The translations under genes were made by a program, and so were the position numbers. From NCBI GenBank assembly GCA_051954955.1, contig JBQCHF010000140.1, positions 16,201-80,200 of the forward strand: a stretch of DNA of 64,000 bases, read 5' to 3'. This document shows positions 8,768-19,407 of this stretch, piece by piece. The stretch comes from JBQCHF01 sp051954955. GTDB lineage: Bacteria > Actinomycetota > Actinomycetes > Motilibacterales > Motilibacteraceae. Positions within the stretch are counted from its first letter, which is position 1; each line of letters begins with the position of its first letter. The notes below the pieces were generated by a model, which did no database searches, was not told the DNA's origin, and saw only the letters and a list, made by a program, of their open reading frames with translations.

Positions 8768-10084
8768 TCACCCCCGCACCGCCCCCGGCACCGCCCAGGC
8801 CGAGGTGAGCGCCCGCCGCACGAGGGTGACCAGCCGGGCCAGCATGAAGCCGGCGAAGGCGAGCCACACCGCCACCAGGCCGCCGTCGGCGAGATCGACG
8901 GCCACCGCCAAGGGGACGAAGGCCACCAGGCTGAGCAGCCCGGCCACGGCGAGGTAGCGGCCGTCGCCGGCGCCGATGAGCACCCCGTCCAGGGCGAACA
9001 CCACGCCGTCCACCGGCTGGAGGAGCGCAGCGACCACCAGGGCCGCGCTCAGGGCGGCGCGCACGGCCGGGTCTTCGCTGAACCAGGGCACGTAGACCGG
9101 CCGGGCCACCAGCAGGACGGCGCCCACCACCACGCCGACGGCCACGCTCCAGCCGACCACCCGGCCGGTGAGGGCGAGCGCGCCGTCGACGTCGCCGCTG
9201 CCCAGCGCGCGACCGACCACGGCCTGGCCAGCGATCGCGAGCGCGTCCAGCGCCATCGCCGAGAAGGTCCACACCGTGAAGGCCACCTGGTGCGCGGCCA
9301 GCGCGGTGCCGCCGGCGTGCGCGGCCACCGCGGTCAGCAGGAGCAGCGCGGCTCGCAGGGTGGCGGTCCGCAGCAGCAGCGGCGCCCCGGTACGGGCCGC
9401 GGCGCGGATGCCGGGCAGGTCGGGTCGCAGCGGCGCTCCAGCCGCCCGCGCCGCCGGCGCCACCACCGCGACGTAGGCGGCAGCCGAGCCCAGCTGCACC
9501 AGCACGGTGCCGAGCGCGGAGCCGGCGATGCCCAGACCGAGGCCCAGCACCAGCAGCAGGTTCAGCCCCACGTTGACGGCCGCGCCGACGCCGGCGACCA
9601 CCAGCGGGGTGCGCGTGTCCTGCAGCCCACGCAGCACGCCGGTCGCGGCCAGGACCAGCAGCATCGCCGGCACCCCGGCGGCCGAGACCCGCAGGTACGC
9701 CACGGCGTAGGGGGCCGCGGTGGCCGGGGCGCCCAGCGCGTCGACGACCCAGGGGGCAGCGGCCAGGGCGACCAGGCCGAGCACGACGCCCAGGCCCACC
9801 GCGAGCCACAGCCCGTCGATGCCCTGCCGCAGCGCGCCGGGCAGGTCGCCGGCACCGAGCCGCCGGGCGACGACCGACGTGGTGCCGTAGGCGAGGAAGA
9901 CGCAGAGCGCCACCACCGAGGAGAGCACCGCCCCCGCCACCCCCAGGCCGGCCAGCTGCGGGGTGCCCAGGTGCCCGACGATCGCGGAGTCGGCCAGCAG
10001 GAACAGCGGCTCGGCCAGCAGCGCACCGAGTGCAGGCACCGCGAGCCGCGCCAGCTCGCCGTCGCGCCGGTCCCGCAGCCGCAC
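8768..10084 (-). CDS. MATE family efflux transporter, DinF-like
   Basis: The 438-residue product has about twelve hydrophobic helices in two six-helix halves, the layout of MATE multidrug/cation antiporters. The N-terminal half begins ELARLAVPALGALLAEPLFLLADSAIVGHLG, where PAL and D-x-x-x-V-G-x-L-G are conserved in the DinF branch. The second half repeats this with GAPLLLRTATLRAALLLLTAVAAHAG and the AAHQVAF motif. The GTG start at 10084 has a GGGAGGTG ribosome site about five bases upstream. It is a single gene with no operon partner, and its substrate cannot be told from sequence. Confidence 0.92.
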   Translation of the reverse strand: MRLRDRRDGELARLAVPALGALLAEPLFLLADSAIVGHLGTPQLAGLGVAGAVLSSVVALCVFLAYGTTSVVARRLGAGDLPGALRQGIDGLWLAVGLGVVLGLVALAAAPWVVDALGAPATAAPYAVAYLRVSAAGVPAMLLVLAATGVLRGLQDTRTPLVVAGVGAAVNVGLNLLLVLGLGLGIAGSALGTVLVQLGSAAAYVAVVAPAARAAGAPLRPDLPGIRAAARTGAPLLLRTATLRAALLLLTAVAAHAGGTALAAHQVAFTVWTFSAMALDALAIAGQAVVGRALGSGDVDGALALTGRVVGWSVAVGVVVGAVLLVARPVYVPWFSEDPAVRAALSAALVVAALLQPVDGVVFALDGVLIGAGDGRYLAVAGLLSLVAFVPLAVAVDLADGGLVAVWLAFAGFMLARLVTLVRRALTSAWAVPGAVRG

Positions 10085-10571
10085 CCGACCACCTCCCTGC
10101 CCGTGCCCCTGCCCGTGCCCCTGCTGGTGCGCACCGTCGCGGCCGATGCTCCCACCCGCCCCACCGCGCCCGCCGGTGCCGCCGATCGGGCCGTTGCGCC
10201 CTGTCCGCCCGAGGCGTGCGCAGGACGGTCGAGGCGCTCGAGGAGCAGGCGGGACACCGGTCGACCGGGACAGGGCCCGGGCCAGGAGCGCGAGGCGCGG
10301 GCGTGGCGACGGGTGTGCCGCCTACGGCACACGGGGAGCGCGCGATGACGACGACGCCGACCACCCGCCCCGGCCCGGCCGCCTCCCCCGCTCAGCCGCC
10401 GCGACGGCCGTCCCGGGCCGCCCGCTGGGGCACGTGGCCGATCGCCTGGACCGCCTTCGTGCCGCATCGTGCGGACCCGCTGCGTACTCTTTGCGGACTG
10501 GGCCGCCTCCGCGGCCCCTCCCGGTACGCCGCGAGAGCCGGATCAGCAGGTCAGAAGCCTGACGAGAAATG
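10085..10571. other. 487-base stretch without a supported gene
   Basis: It lies between the MATE gene start and tRNA-Ala. It holds a 12-base tandem repeat (CTGCCCGTGCCC, from about 10095), an eight-base-pair hairpin with arms GTGTGCCG (10313-10320) and CGGCACAC (10325-10332), and a small hairpin GTCAG-AAGC-CTGAC just beyond the tRNA 3' end. Either hairpin could end the tRNA transcript. An open frame beginning ATG near 10345 runs through the complement of the tRNA and is rejected. Confidence 0.5.
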
Positions 10572-10644
10572 TGGAGACGAGGGGACTCGAACCCCTAACC
10601 CCCGCCTTGCAAAGGCGGTGCTCTGCCAGTTGAGCTACGCCCCC
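10572..10644 (-). tRNA. tRNA-Ala (anticodon TGC)
   Basis: The reverse strand folds into a complete cloverleaf of 73 bases. It has acceptor stem GGGGGCG pairing with CGTCTCC, D-arm AGCTCAACTGGCAGAGC, anticodon loop CTTTGCAAG with TGC, and a T-arm containing GGTTCGAGTCC. CCA is not encoded. Ala(TGC) downstream of Ile(GAT) near gyrA is a conserved actinobacterial arrangement, but here two genes separate them. Confidence 0.97.
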
Positions 10645-10734
10645 GGGCGACGCCCTGGGAAGGGCGTGCCGATCAGGGTACGCGACCGCAGCGGGTCAGC
10701 CCGGTCGCGTCAGGACGGCTGGGTCAGCCAGATG

Positions 10735-10860
10735 TCAGCGGGTCGGGGTGATCGGGTCGGTGGCCTCGGCCCACAGCGCCTGCTCGGCCTTGTCCTTCTG
10801 CACCTTTCGGTAGACCAGGACGCCGCCGACGGCAGCGGCGACGGCGAGCAGCTTCTTCAC
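10735..10860 (-). CDS. DLW-39 family small protein
   Basis: This is a 41-residue protein starting at GTG 10860, with one hydrophobic helix (LLAVAAAVGGVLVYRKV) followed by a charged tail containing KAEQALWAEATD. The DLW-39 family (about 39 residues) is conserved next to the gyrase and tRNA-Ile/Ala genes of actinobacteria, and both size and place agree. Its function is unknown. The start overlaps the stop of the PIG-L fusion gene by four bases (GTGA), so it is probably translated by coupling. Confidence 0.85.
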   Translation of the reverse strand: MKKLLAVAAAVGGVLVYRKVQKDKAEQALWAEATDPITPTR

Positions 10861-12281
10861 GGTTCGGCTCCCGGTTCGTCGAGTGGGTCTGGCAGGAGGT
10901 GGTGCGAGCGGGCCGGCGATGAGACTACGCGGACCGGGGCGACGTCGCGCACCAGCTCCAGCGGCTCGGCGTAGCGCACCCCGCCGAAGCGGCCCCAGTA
11001 GCGGGCGGTCGCGGTGACCAGCTCGGGATCCAGGTACGTGCGCCCGGCCTGGCTGCGGTGCGCGGCGATGGCCGCCAGCTTGGCCGGCAGGAAGCCGGTG
11101 ACGTCCTCGAAGCGGGTGGGCCGGTAGGCCACGGTGGCGGACGGGCTCTGGAAGCAGGCGACCAGGGGGACCGAGCGCGCCGCCACCAGGCCGGCGCGGT
11201 GCACCGCCCGGTGGTCCTGGTGAGTGTCTTGGCTGCTGTGCAGGTAGACGACGTCGGGGGCGACCCGGGCGCATGCGTGCTCGATCAGGCGCACGGTGCG
11301 CACGCCGTCGTCGATCGCGGTGTCGGGCAGGTCGCCCTGCACCAGCGAGACGCCGAGCAGGTCGGCCGCCTGCCGAGCCTCGTGAGCGCGGTCGGTGCCG
11401 CCGGCCTCGCCGCGCGAGCACACCAGCACCGTCACCTCGTCGCCGGCGGCGACGTGCTTGGCGAGGGTGGCGGAGATCGCGAGCTCGACGTCGTCCGGGT
11501 GGGCGCCGACGGCCAGCACCCGGGTGGCCGGCTGCCCGCGGCGGGCGGCCGCGGCGCTGCCCACCGCGGCCGCCAACCGGTCGGGGTCGGCCGGCTTGGC
11601 CAGGAAGTCGACCGCGCCGGCGCGCAGCGCGGCCGCGGCGGCATCGAAGGAGGCGTGGCTGCTCACGATGACCACGGGCAGCCCGGGGAACGTTCGCGTC
11701 AGCTCCTCGGTGAGGCCGAGCCCGTCCCCGTCGGCCAGCTCCAGGTCCACCACGACGACGTCCAGCCGCGGACCCGCGGCCCGCCGGGCTGCGGCGGCGC
11801 CGGGCACGACCTCGGTGACCGCGCCGAGCCGGTCGGACAGGGCGGCCACCGTCCACGCGGCGACGTCGGGATCGTCCTCCACGACGAGCACCGCCGGGGG
11901 CGGGTCGGGCAGCCGGGGGGGCCGCGGAGTGCTGGGGAGCACGGGCTGGCCCGGGGCCGGTGCCCCGTCCGGCGCTGCGGGCGCGCCCTCGAGCGCGGAG
12001 CGGGCGGCCGCCAGCAGGTCCCGGCAGGCGTCGGCACTGGCGGGCTCCACCCGCGCGGCCGAGGCCAGCAGGTCGGCGGCGGTGGAGAGCCCGAAGGTAC
12101 CGAGGGTGCCGATCAGCCGGTGCACCGTGGCGGCACCGGCCGGGACGTCGGCGAGCGGTCGCTGGGAGGTCTCGAGCAGCAGTCGGTCCAGCTCGGCCGC
12201 AGAGCGCCGGGCCACCTGGCCGGCCCGCTCGGCGACGAACCGGTCGATGGAGGCGTCTCGCTCCTCCCCCGAGGACGTCAC
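10857..12281 (-). CDS. HPt - response-regulator receiver - PIG-L/LmbE deacetylase fusion
   Basis: Three modules are fused in 474 residues. Residues about 10-100 are helical with VHRLIGTLGTFGL, which matches the histidine-phosphotransfer motif (His54). Residues 130-245 form a receiver: acidic pocket Glu135-Asp136-Asp137, phospho-acceptor Asp179 in VVVVDLEL, Ser207 and Lys229 in DFLAKP. Residues 253-440 are a PIG-L type zinc N-deacetylase: AVGAHPDDVE (His261, Asp263, Asp264, Glu266), RGEAGG (290-295) and DTHQDH (His354, Asp356, His357). These match the zinc and base residues of MshB-type enzymes. The substrate is unknown; an N-acetyl-sugar compound is expected. Every key residue is present, so phosphorelay control of a deacetylase is a reasonable inference. 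It lies between tRNA-Ile and tRNA-Ala, interrupting a conserved order. Confidence 0.88.
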   Translation of the reverse strand: MTSSGEERDASIDRFVAERAGQVARRSAAELDRLLLETSQRPLADVPAGAATVHRLIGTLGTFGLSTAADLLASAARVEPASADACRDLLAAARSALEGAPAAPDGAPAPGQPVLPSTPRPPRLPDPPPAVLVVEDDPDVAAWTVAALSDRLGAVTEVVPGAAAARRAAGPRLDVVVVDLELADGDGLGLTEELTRTFPGLPVVIVSSHASFDAAAAALRAGAVDFLAKPADPDRLAAAVGSAAAARRGQPATRVLAVGAHPDDVELAISATLAKHVAAGDEVTVLVCSRGEAGGTDRAHEARQAADLLGVSLVQGDLPDTAIDDGVRTVRLIEHACARVAPDVVYLHSSQDTHQDHRAVHRAGLVAARSVPLVACFQSPSATVAYRPTRFEDVTGFLPAKLAAIAAHRSQAGRTYLDPELVTATARYWGRFGGVRYAEPLELVRDVAPVRVVSSPARSHHLLPDPLDEPGAEP

Positions 12282-12391
12282 GATGTGTGAGCGTACCTGG
12301 ACGGTACGTGCGGGATCCCGGGATCCGCGGGGGTAGCCCGGAGACGACGATGCCCCGGTCGGGTGGACCGGGGCATCGACGAGGGAGCTGG

Positions 12392-12465
12392 TGGGCCTAA
12401 GTGGACTTGAACCACTGACCTCTTCCTTATCAGGGAAGCGCTCTAACCGACTGAGCTATAGGCCC
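12392..12465 (-). tRNA. tRNA-Ile (anticodon GAT)
   Basis: The 74-base cloverleaf on the reverse strand has acceptor stem GGGCCTA with TAGGCCC, D-arm AGCTCAGTCGGTTAGAGC, anticodon loop CTGATAA with GAT, and T-arm GGTTCAAGTCC. CCA is not encoded. It lies 80 bases downstream of the DUF3566 gene, as in most actinobacteria. Confidence 0.97.
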
Positions 12466-12545
12466 GCGTGCCGGAGCAGGGTACCGCAGCGCGGGACCGC
12501 CTCGCGAACTGCCTGCCGGCCCCGGGGCCAGTGCCACCGGCCCGG

Positions 12546-13034
12546 TCAGGACTCCTCGGCGAGGGTGACGTGCAAGCCGCCGACCAGGGTGGCGGCAATG
12601 TTGTAGAGGAAGGCGCCCAGGGTGGCCAGCGCGGTGAACAGCACGACGTTCACGCAGGTCAGCACGGTGGTGACGCCGAGGACCCGGCCGAGGCCGACGT
12701 AGGCCAGCACGTCGACCCCGGCGCTGGTCTCGCTGGAGGTGACGTCGGCGACCGTGCGGTTCACGGCGTCGAAGACGCCCAGGGCGTCCAGGACCAGCCA
12801 GAGGACCAGCACGGCCACGATCGAGACGATGGCCAGGGCGATGGACAGCAGGAAGCCGAGCTTCATCACCGACCATGGGTCGACCCGGGCCAGGACCAGC
12901 CGCGCCTTGCGGATGCGGCGCACCCCCGAGCCGGCGGCAGCCGTCGATCCCGCGGGGGAGGTGCCGCCGGCGGCCGGGCCGCCGGGGCGCGGGCCCGCCT
13001 CAGCCCACGCGCCGGGCTGTCCGGGAGTGCTCAT
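12546..13034 (-). CDS. DUF3566 membrane protein
   Basis: This 162-residue protein has a disordered Gly/Ala/Pro head (1-38) and a DUF3566 core. The core begins RRIRKARLVLARVDPWSVMKLGF, has a helix at about 56-80, an extracytoplasmic loop and a second helix (about 115-145). The VDPWSVMK motif before the first helix marks the family. It always sits after gyrA in actinobacteria (Rv0007 in M. tuberculosis). Function is not established. Its ATG overlaps the gyrA stop by four bases. Confidence 0.93.
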   Translation of the reverse strand: MSTPGQPGAWAEAGPRPGGPAAGGTSPAGSTAAAGSGVRRIRKARLVLARVDPWSVMKLGFLLSIALAIVSIVAVLVLWLVLDALGVFDAVNRTVADVTSSETSAGVDVLAYVGLGRVLGVTTVLTCVNVVLFTALATLGAFLYNIAATLVGGLHVTLAEES

Positions 13035-16000
13035 GCACCGTCCTCCTCGTCACCCGACGGGTCACTGCCGTCGGTGTCACTGCCGTCGGTGTCACTGCCG
13101 GTCCCCGTGGCCCCATCGTTCCCGTCGACCGCCCGGTCCGCACCCGCCTCGTCCTGGGCGGGATCGACCAGCTCGACCGAGCCGCCGTCGGCGAGGTCGG
13201 CCGCGCTGGCCAGGGCACCGTCGGCAGCTGCCTCGACCGCGTCCTCGACCTCGTCGGCGGCCTCGGGGTTGCGGGCGATGGCCACCACGGTGTCGCCGCG
13301 GCTGAGCCGGACGAAGGTGACGCCCATGGTGGCACGGCCGGTCGGGTTGACGTCCCGGACCGGGCTGCGCACCACGCCGCCGCTGGCCTTGATGGCCAGC
13401 ACCTCGTCCCCGTCGCCGACGACCAGCGCGCCCACCAGCGAGCCGCGGTCGTCGACCAGCTTCATCGCGGTGATGCCGAGGCCGCCGCGGCCCTGCACGC
13501 GGTACTCGTCCACCGAGGTGCGCTTGGCGTAGCCGCCGTCGGTGACCGTGAACAGGTAGGAGTCGGGCCGGACGACGTCCATGGCCAGCAGCTCGTCCCC
13601 GGCGCGGAACTTCATGCCGGTGACGCCGCTGGTGGCCCGGCCCATCGGTCGCAGCGCCTCGTCGGTGGCGGTGAACCGCACCGACTGGCCTTTGCGGGAG
13701 ACCAGCAGCAGGTCGTCGGTCTCGGCGATCAGCCGGGCGGCGATCAGCTCGTCGTCGTGTCCGTCCTCGTCCTGGCGCAGATTGATCGCGATGACGCCGC
13801 CGGAACGGTTGGAGTCGTACTCGGTGAGCCGGGTCTTCTTGACCAGACCGGACTTGGTGGCCAGCACCAGGTAGGGCGCGGCGTCGTAGTCGCGCAGGTC
13901 CACCACCTGGGCGATCCGCTCGTCGGGCTGGAAGGCGAGCAGGTTGGCCACGTGCTGGCCCTTGGCGTCCCGGCCGCCCTCGGGCAGCTCGTAGGCCTTG
14001 GCCCGGTAGACCCGCCCCTTGTCGGTGAAGAACAGGATCCAGTGGTGGGTCGTGGTGACGAAGAAGTGGTCGATCAGGTCGTCCTGGCGCAGCTGCGCGC
14101 CGCGCACGCCCTTGCCGCCGCGGCGCTGCGCCCGGTAGAGGTCCACCCGCGTGCGCTTGGCGTAGCCGCCGCGGGAGATCGTGACGACCACGTCCTCCTC
14201 CGGGATCAGGTCCTCCATGGCGACGTCGCCGTCGAACGGCACGATCCGGGTGCGCCGCTCGTCGCCGTACTTGTCGACGATCTCCTGCAGCTCCTCGCTG
14301 ACGATGGCCCGCTGGCGGTCCTCGGAGGCGAGGATGGCGCGGTAGTCGGCGATCTCCAGCTCGATCTCGGCCAGCTCGTCGATGATCTTCTGCCGCTCCA
14401 GGGCGGCGAGCCGACGCAGCTGCATGCCGAGGATGGCGTCGGCCTGCACCTCGTCGACGTCGAGCAGTTCGATCAGGCCCTGGCGGGCGTCGTCGACCGA
14501 CTGCGAGGCGCGGATGAGCGCGATGACCTCGTCGAGCGCGTCGAGGGCCTTGACCAGACCGCGCAGGACGTGGGCCCGCTCCTCGGCCTTGCGCAGGCGG
14601 AACTCGGTGCGCCGGCGGATGACCTCGATCTGGTGGGTGACCCAGTGCCGCACGAAGGCGTCGAGGGTGAGCGTGCGCGGCACCCCGTCGACCAGCGCGA
14701 GCATGTTCGCGCCGAAGGTCTCCTGCAGCTGGGTGTGCTTGTAGAGGTTGTTGAGCACCACCTTGGCCACGGCGTCGCGCTTGAGCACGATCACCAGCCG
14801 CTGCCCGCTGCGCGAGGAGGTCTCGTCGCGGACGTCCGCGATCCCGCCGATCTTGCCGGCGTTCACCAGCTCGGCGATCTTCGTGGCGAGGTTGTCCGGG
14901 TTCACCATGTAGGGCAGCTCGGTGATGACCAGGCAGGTGCGGTTGTTGATCTCCTCGACCTCGACGACGGCCCGCATCGTGATCGAGCCGCGGCCGGTGC
15001 GGTAGGCGTCCTCGATGCCGCGCCGGCCCATGATGAGCGCGCCGGTCGGGAAGTCCGGCCCGGTGATGCGGCCCATCAAGGCCTCGAGCAGCTCCTCCGA
15101 CGTCGCCTCGGGGTTCTGCAGGTACCACTGCACCCCGGCGGCCACCTCGCGCAGGTTGTGCGAGGGGATCTGGGTGGCCATGCCGACCGCGATGCCGGAC
15201 GAGCCGTTCACGAGCAGGTTCGGGAACCGGCTCGGCAGGATCAGCGGCTCCTGCGTCTTGCCGTCGTAGTTGGGCGCGAAGTCGACCGTCTCCTGGTCGA
15301 TGTCGCGCACCATCTCCATGGCGAGGGACGCCATCCGGCACTCGGTGTTGTGCGAGACGAAGCCGTCGGTGAGGAACGCGTGGTCGTCGCTGTCGACCCG
15401 CAGGCTGTAGACCGGCTGCACGCCGGCGTCGGCGACCTCCGCGACCTCGGCGTAGTAGTAGCGCCCGTCGACCAGCGGCAGCGCCACCTCGGCGGCCTCG
15501 GCGCTGATCCGCTCGAGGATCTCGTGCCCGTCGCGCTCCCAGCGCTCGATCCGGTCGACGTTGTGCCGGCGCAGCCAGTCCCGCTCGGTCCAGCGCTCGG
15601 CCCCGTGCTCGCGGAGGAACTCGGCGAGGCCGGGGACGTGGTCGTCGCTGAGGGCCGACGGTTCGGTCGGCACCTTGGACAGGACCGCAGAGAGTTTGCC
15701 GCCCTTGACGCCGAGGAAGCCGACACGCGAAGCGAAGCGTCGTGCCTCACGGCGATTGGAGATGACGACCTTGATCTCGCCGCTGTCGTAGTGGCAGAGC
15801 TTGCCGACCACGCCGAGCTCGAGCAGCAGGGCCTGGACGTCGTGAGCCAGCTGCCGGCTGCGGGTGGAGTAACTGACCTGCACCGAGTTCCGGGGGAGCA
15901 GCGAGCAGGAGCCGTCACCGGTGAAGAGGGCGGCGAGGAACTCCTGCTTGACCCGGGCGCCGGAGCGCCAGACGAACTCGGGCACCCGCTTGTGCTCCGA

Positions 16001-16990
16001 CCGCTGGCCGAGCATGCCGACCAACGGGGACCGGCGCAGGTAGGTCAGGTCCTGGACATCGAACTCGTGCAGCAGTGAGCCCGAGGCGATGATGCGCTGG
16101 TTCACGTAGCGGGGGCCGCCGACCACGAGGTCGTAGTCCTCGAGGACGCGCAGGAAGAATCCCTCGTCGATGTTGTTGAACCCGGCTCGGTTCTCCGAGA
16201 CCCAGCCCTCGCTGACGAAGGCGCCCGCCAGGCGTGCGGCAGCCAGTGCCCGGGCGTCATCCTCCCCCTGCTCGGGGTGCTCGACCCGCGCCATGACCAC
16301 GCGGTCACCGGGTCGCACCTCCTCGAGGAGCTTCCACAGCAAGGTGGGGACGCCGGCGACGTCGACCAGGCAGAGCACCGGGTGGTTCACCGACCCGGCG
16401 AGCTCGAAGCCCTCGCGGGTGCGGATCCGCAGCGTCTGGTGGTCCCCGGAGTGGAAGAACTTGCTCGCACGGACCGGGTTGCCATGCCGGTCGACCAGCT
16501 TGAGGTCGATGTCGGTGTCGCTGTTCGGGGCAGCGTCCGGGACCAGGTCCTCGATCCGCACTGTGCCGCGGTCCCAGGTCCGCACCCGGGTGCCGCCGAC
16601 CACGCAGTAGCGCATCGCGGCCGCCGGGTCGTTGCCGGGCGAGCCGAAGTTCCCCTGACCGTCGACCAGCGGGTAGCGCAGCGACCAGGGCTGGGCCAGG
16701 CGCACCAGGGTGTCGTAGATCGCGCTGTCGCCGTGGGGGTGGTAGTTGCCCATGACGTCGCCGACGACGCGGGCGCACTTGTTGTAGCCGCGGTCGGGTC
16801 GGTAGCCGCCGTCGTACATCGCGTAGATGACCCGGCGGTGCACGGGCTTGAGACCGTCGCGCACCTCCGGCAGGGCGCGGCCCACGATGACGCTCATCGC
16901 GTAGTCGAGGTACGACTGCTGCATCTCGATCTGCAGGTCGCGCGGCTCGATGCGGTCGCCACCACCCGGGGGCACGGTCACGTCGGTCAC
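13031..16990 (-). CDS. gyrA: DNA gyrase subunit A containing an in-frame intein
   Basis: GyrA cuts and rejoins DNA in the gyrase A2B2 complex. The reading frame encodes 1,319 residues: N-extein 1-128, intein 129-548, C-extein 549-1319. After removal of the intein it is 899 residues. The active-site tyrosine is Tyr128 in AAAMRY, so the intein interrupts the protein directly behind the catalytic residue and splicing is needed for activity. The C-extein resumes TECRMASLA and continues with NGSSGIAVGMATQIP, the coiled coil and the GyrA box QRRGGKG of the wrapping domain. It ends in a very acidic tail with Asp-Thr-Asp-Gly-Ser repeats. Gene order gyrB-gyrA-DUF3566 is standard. The start ATG is 68 bases after gyrB. 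Confidence 0.96.
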   Translation of the reverse strand: MTDVTVPPGGGDRIEPRDLQIEMQQSYLDYAMSVIVGRALPEVRDGLKPVHRRVIYAMYDGGYRPDRGYNKCARVVGDVMGNYHPHGDSAIYDTLVRLAQPWSLRYPLVDGQGNFGSPGNDPAAAMRYCVVGGTRVRTWDRGTVRIEDLVPDAAPNSDTDIDLKLVDRHGNPVRASKFFHSGDHQTLRIRTREGFELAGSVNHPVLCLVDVAGVPTLLWKLLEEVRPGDRVVMARVEHPEQGEDDARALAAARLAGAFVSEGWVSENRAGFNNIDEGFFLRVLEDYDLVVGGPRYVNQRIIASGSLLHEFDVQDLTYLRRSPLVGMLGQRSEHKRVPEFVWRSGARVKQEFLAALFTGDGSCSLLPRNSVQVSYSTRSRQLAHDVQALLLELGVVGKLCHYDSGEIKVVISNRREARRFASRVGFLGVKGGKLSAVLSKVPTEPSALSDDHVPGLAEFLREHGAERWTERDWLRRHNVDRIERWERDGHEILERISAEAAEVALPLVDGRYYYAEVAEVADAGVQPVYSLRVDSDDHAFLTDGFVSHNTECRMASLAMEMVRDIDQETVDFAPNYDGKTQEPLILPSRFPNLLVNGSSGIAVGMATQIPSHNLREVAAGVQWYLQNPEATSEELLEALMGRITGPDFPTGALIMGRRGIEDAYRTGRGSITMRAVVEVEEINNRTCLVITELPYMVNPDNLATKIAELVNAGKIGGIADVRDETSSRSGQRLVIVLKRDAVAKVVLNNLYKHTQLQETFGANMLALVDGVPRTLTLDAFVRHWVTHQIEVIRRRTEFRLRKAEERAHVLRGLVKALDALDEVIALIRASQSVDDARQGLIELLDVDEVQADAILGMQLRRLAALERQKIIDELAEIELEIADYRAILASEDRQRAIVSEELQEIVDKYGDERRTRIVPFDGDVAMEDLIPEEDVVVTISRGGYAKRTRVDLYRAQRRGGKGVRGAQLRQDDLIDHFFVTTTHHWILFFTDKGRVYRAKAYELPEGGRDAKGQHVANLLAFQPDERIAQVVDLRDYDAAPYLVLATKSGLVKKTRLTEYDSNRSGGVIAINLRQDEDGHDDELIAARLIAETDDLLLVSRKGQSVRFTATDEALRPMGRATSGVTGMKFRAGDELLAMDVVRPDSYLFTVTDGGYAKRTSVDEYRVQGRGGLGITAMKLVDDRGSLVGALVVGDGDEVLAIKASGGVVRSPVRDVNPTGRATMGVTFVRLSRGDTVVAIARNPEAADEVEDAVEAAADGALASAADLADGGSVELVDPAQDEAGADRAVDGNDGATGTGSDTDGSDTDGSDPSGDEEDGA
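15347..16606 (-). mobile_element. GyrA intein with LAGLIDADG homing endonuclease
   Basis: This is a 420-residue in-frame insertion at the Tyr/Thr junction of the gyrase active site, the same site as the known mycobacterial GyrA inteins. Intein position 1 is Cys. Block B is GSVNHPVL with His75. The C-terminal block is VYSLRVDSDDHAFLTDGFVSHN with His419-Asn420, followed by Thr. Two dodecapeptide motifs, LAGAFVSEGW (126-135, acidic Glu133) and LAALFTGDGS (224-233, Asp231), indicate a two-motif homing endonuclease that keeps both acidic residues. All residues expected for splicing are present. It is therefore probably an active intein and possibly still mobile. Confidence 0.95.
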
Positions 16991-17058
16991 GGCTGGTCAG
17001 TCCCTCTCTGGTCTCCTACGACATGTCGGAATCAGCGCGCGGCAGCGCGCGAGCCGGC

Positions 17059-19155
<2,097 letters not shown>

Positions 19156-19407
19156 GGGGGAGTGCACCCTTCTCGAGCACGTCAGGCCGGCACGCGCACG
19201 TGGCGCCTGCGGGCCGCAGCGGGGCCCGCTGCATGGAACTCCCCTCATCCTACCGCCCGTCGACCACCCCGAGCCGGTCCCAACGCGCCGTAACGGGCCC
19301 GCTGGGCGCACGGACGGGGCTGGCACCTGGGGGGATACCGACCCCCGGGGGGTCAGAGCCTCTACGGGCCGATGGACGCGCCGAGCCTGGCGCGGCTCCG
19401 GCCCGGC

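Noticed and set aside
10030..10974. Long rightward open frame across tRNA-Ala
   Set aside because: It reads through the complement of the tRNA, giving the typical GTRTPNPRLAK artefact, and no credible protein surrounds it.
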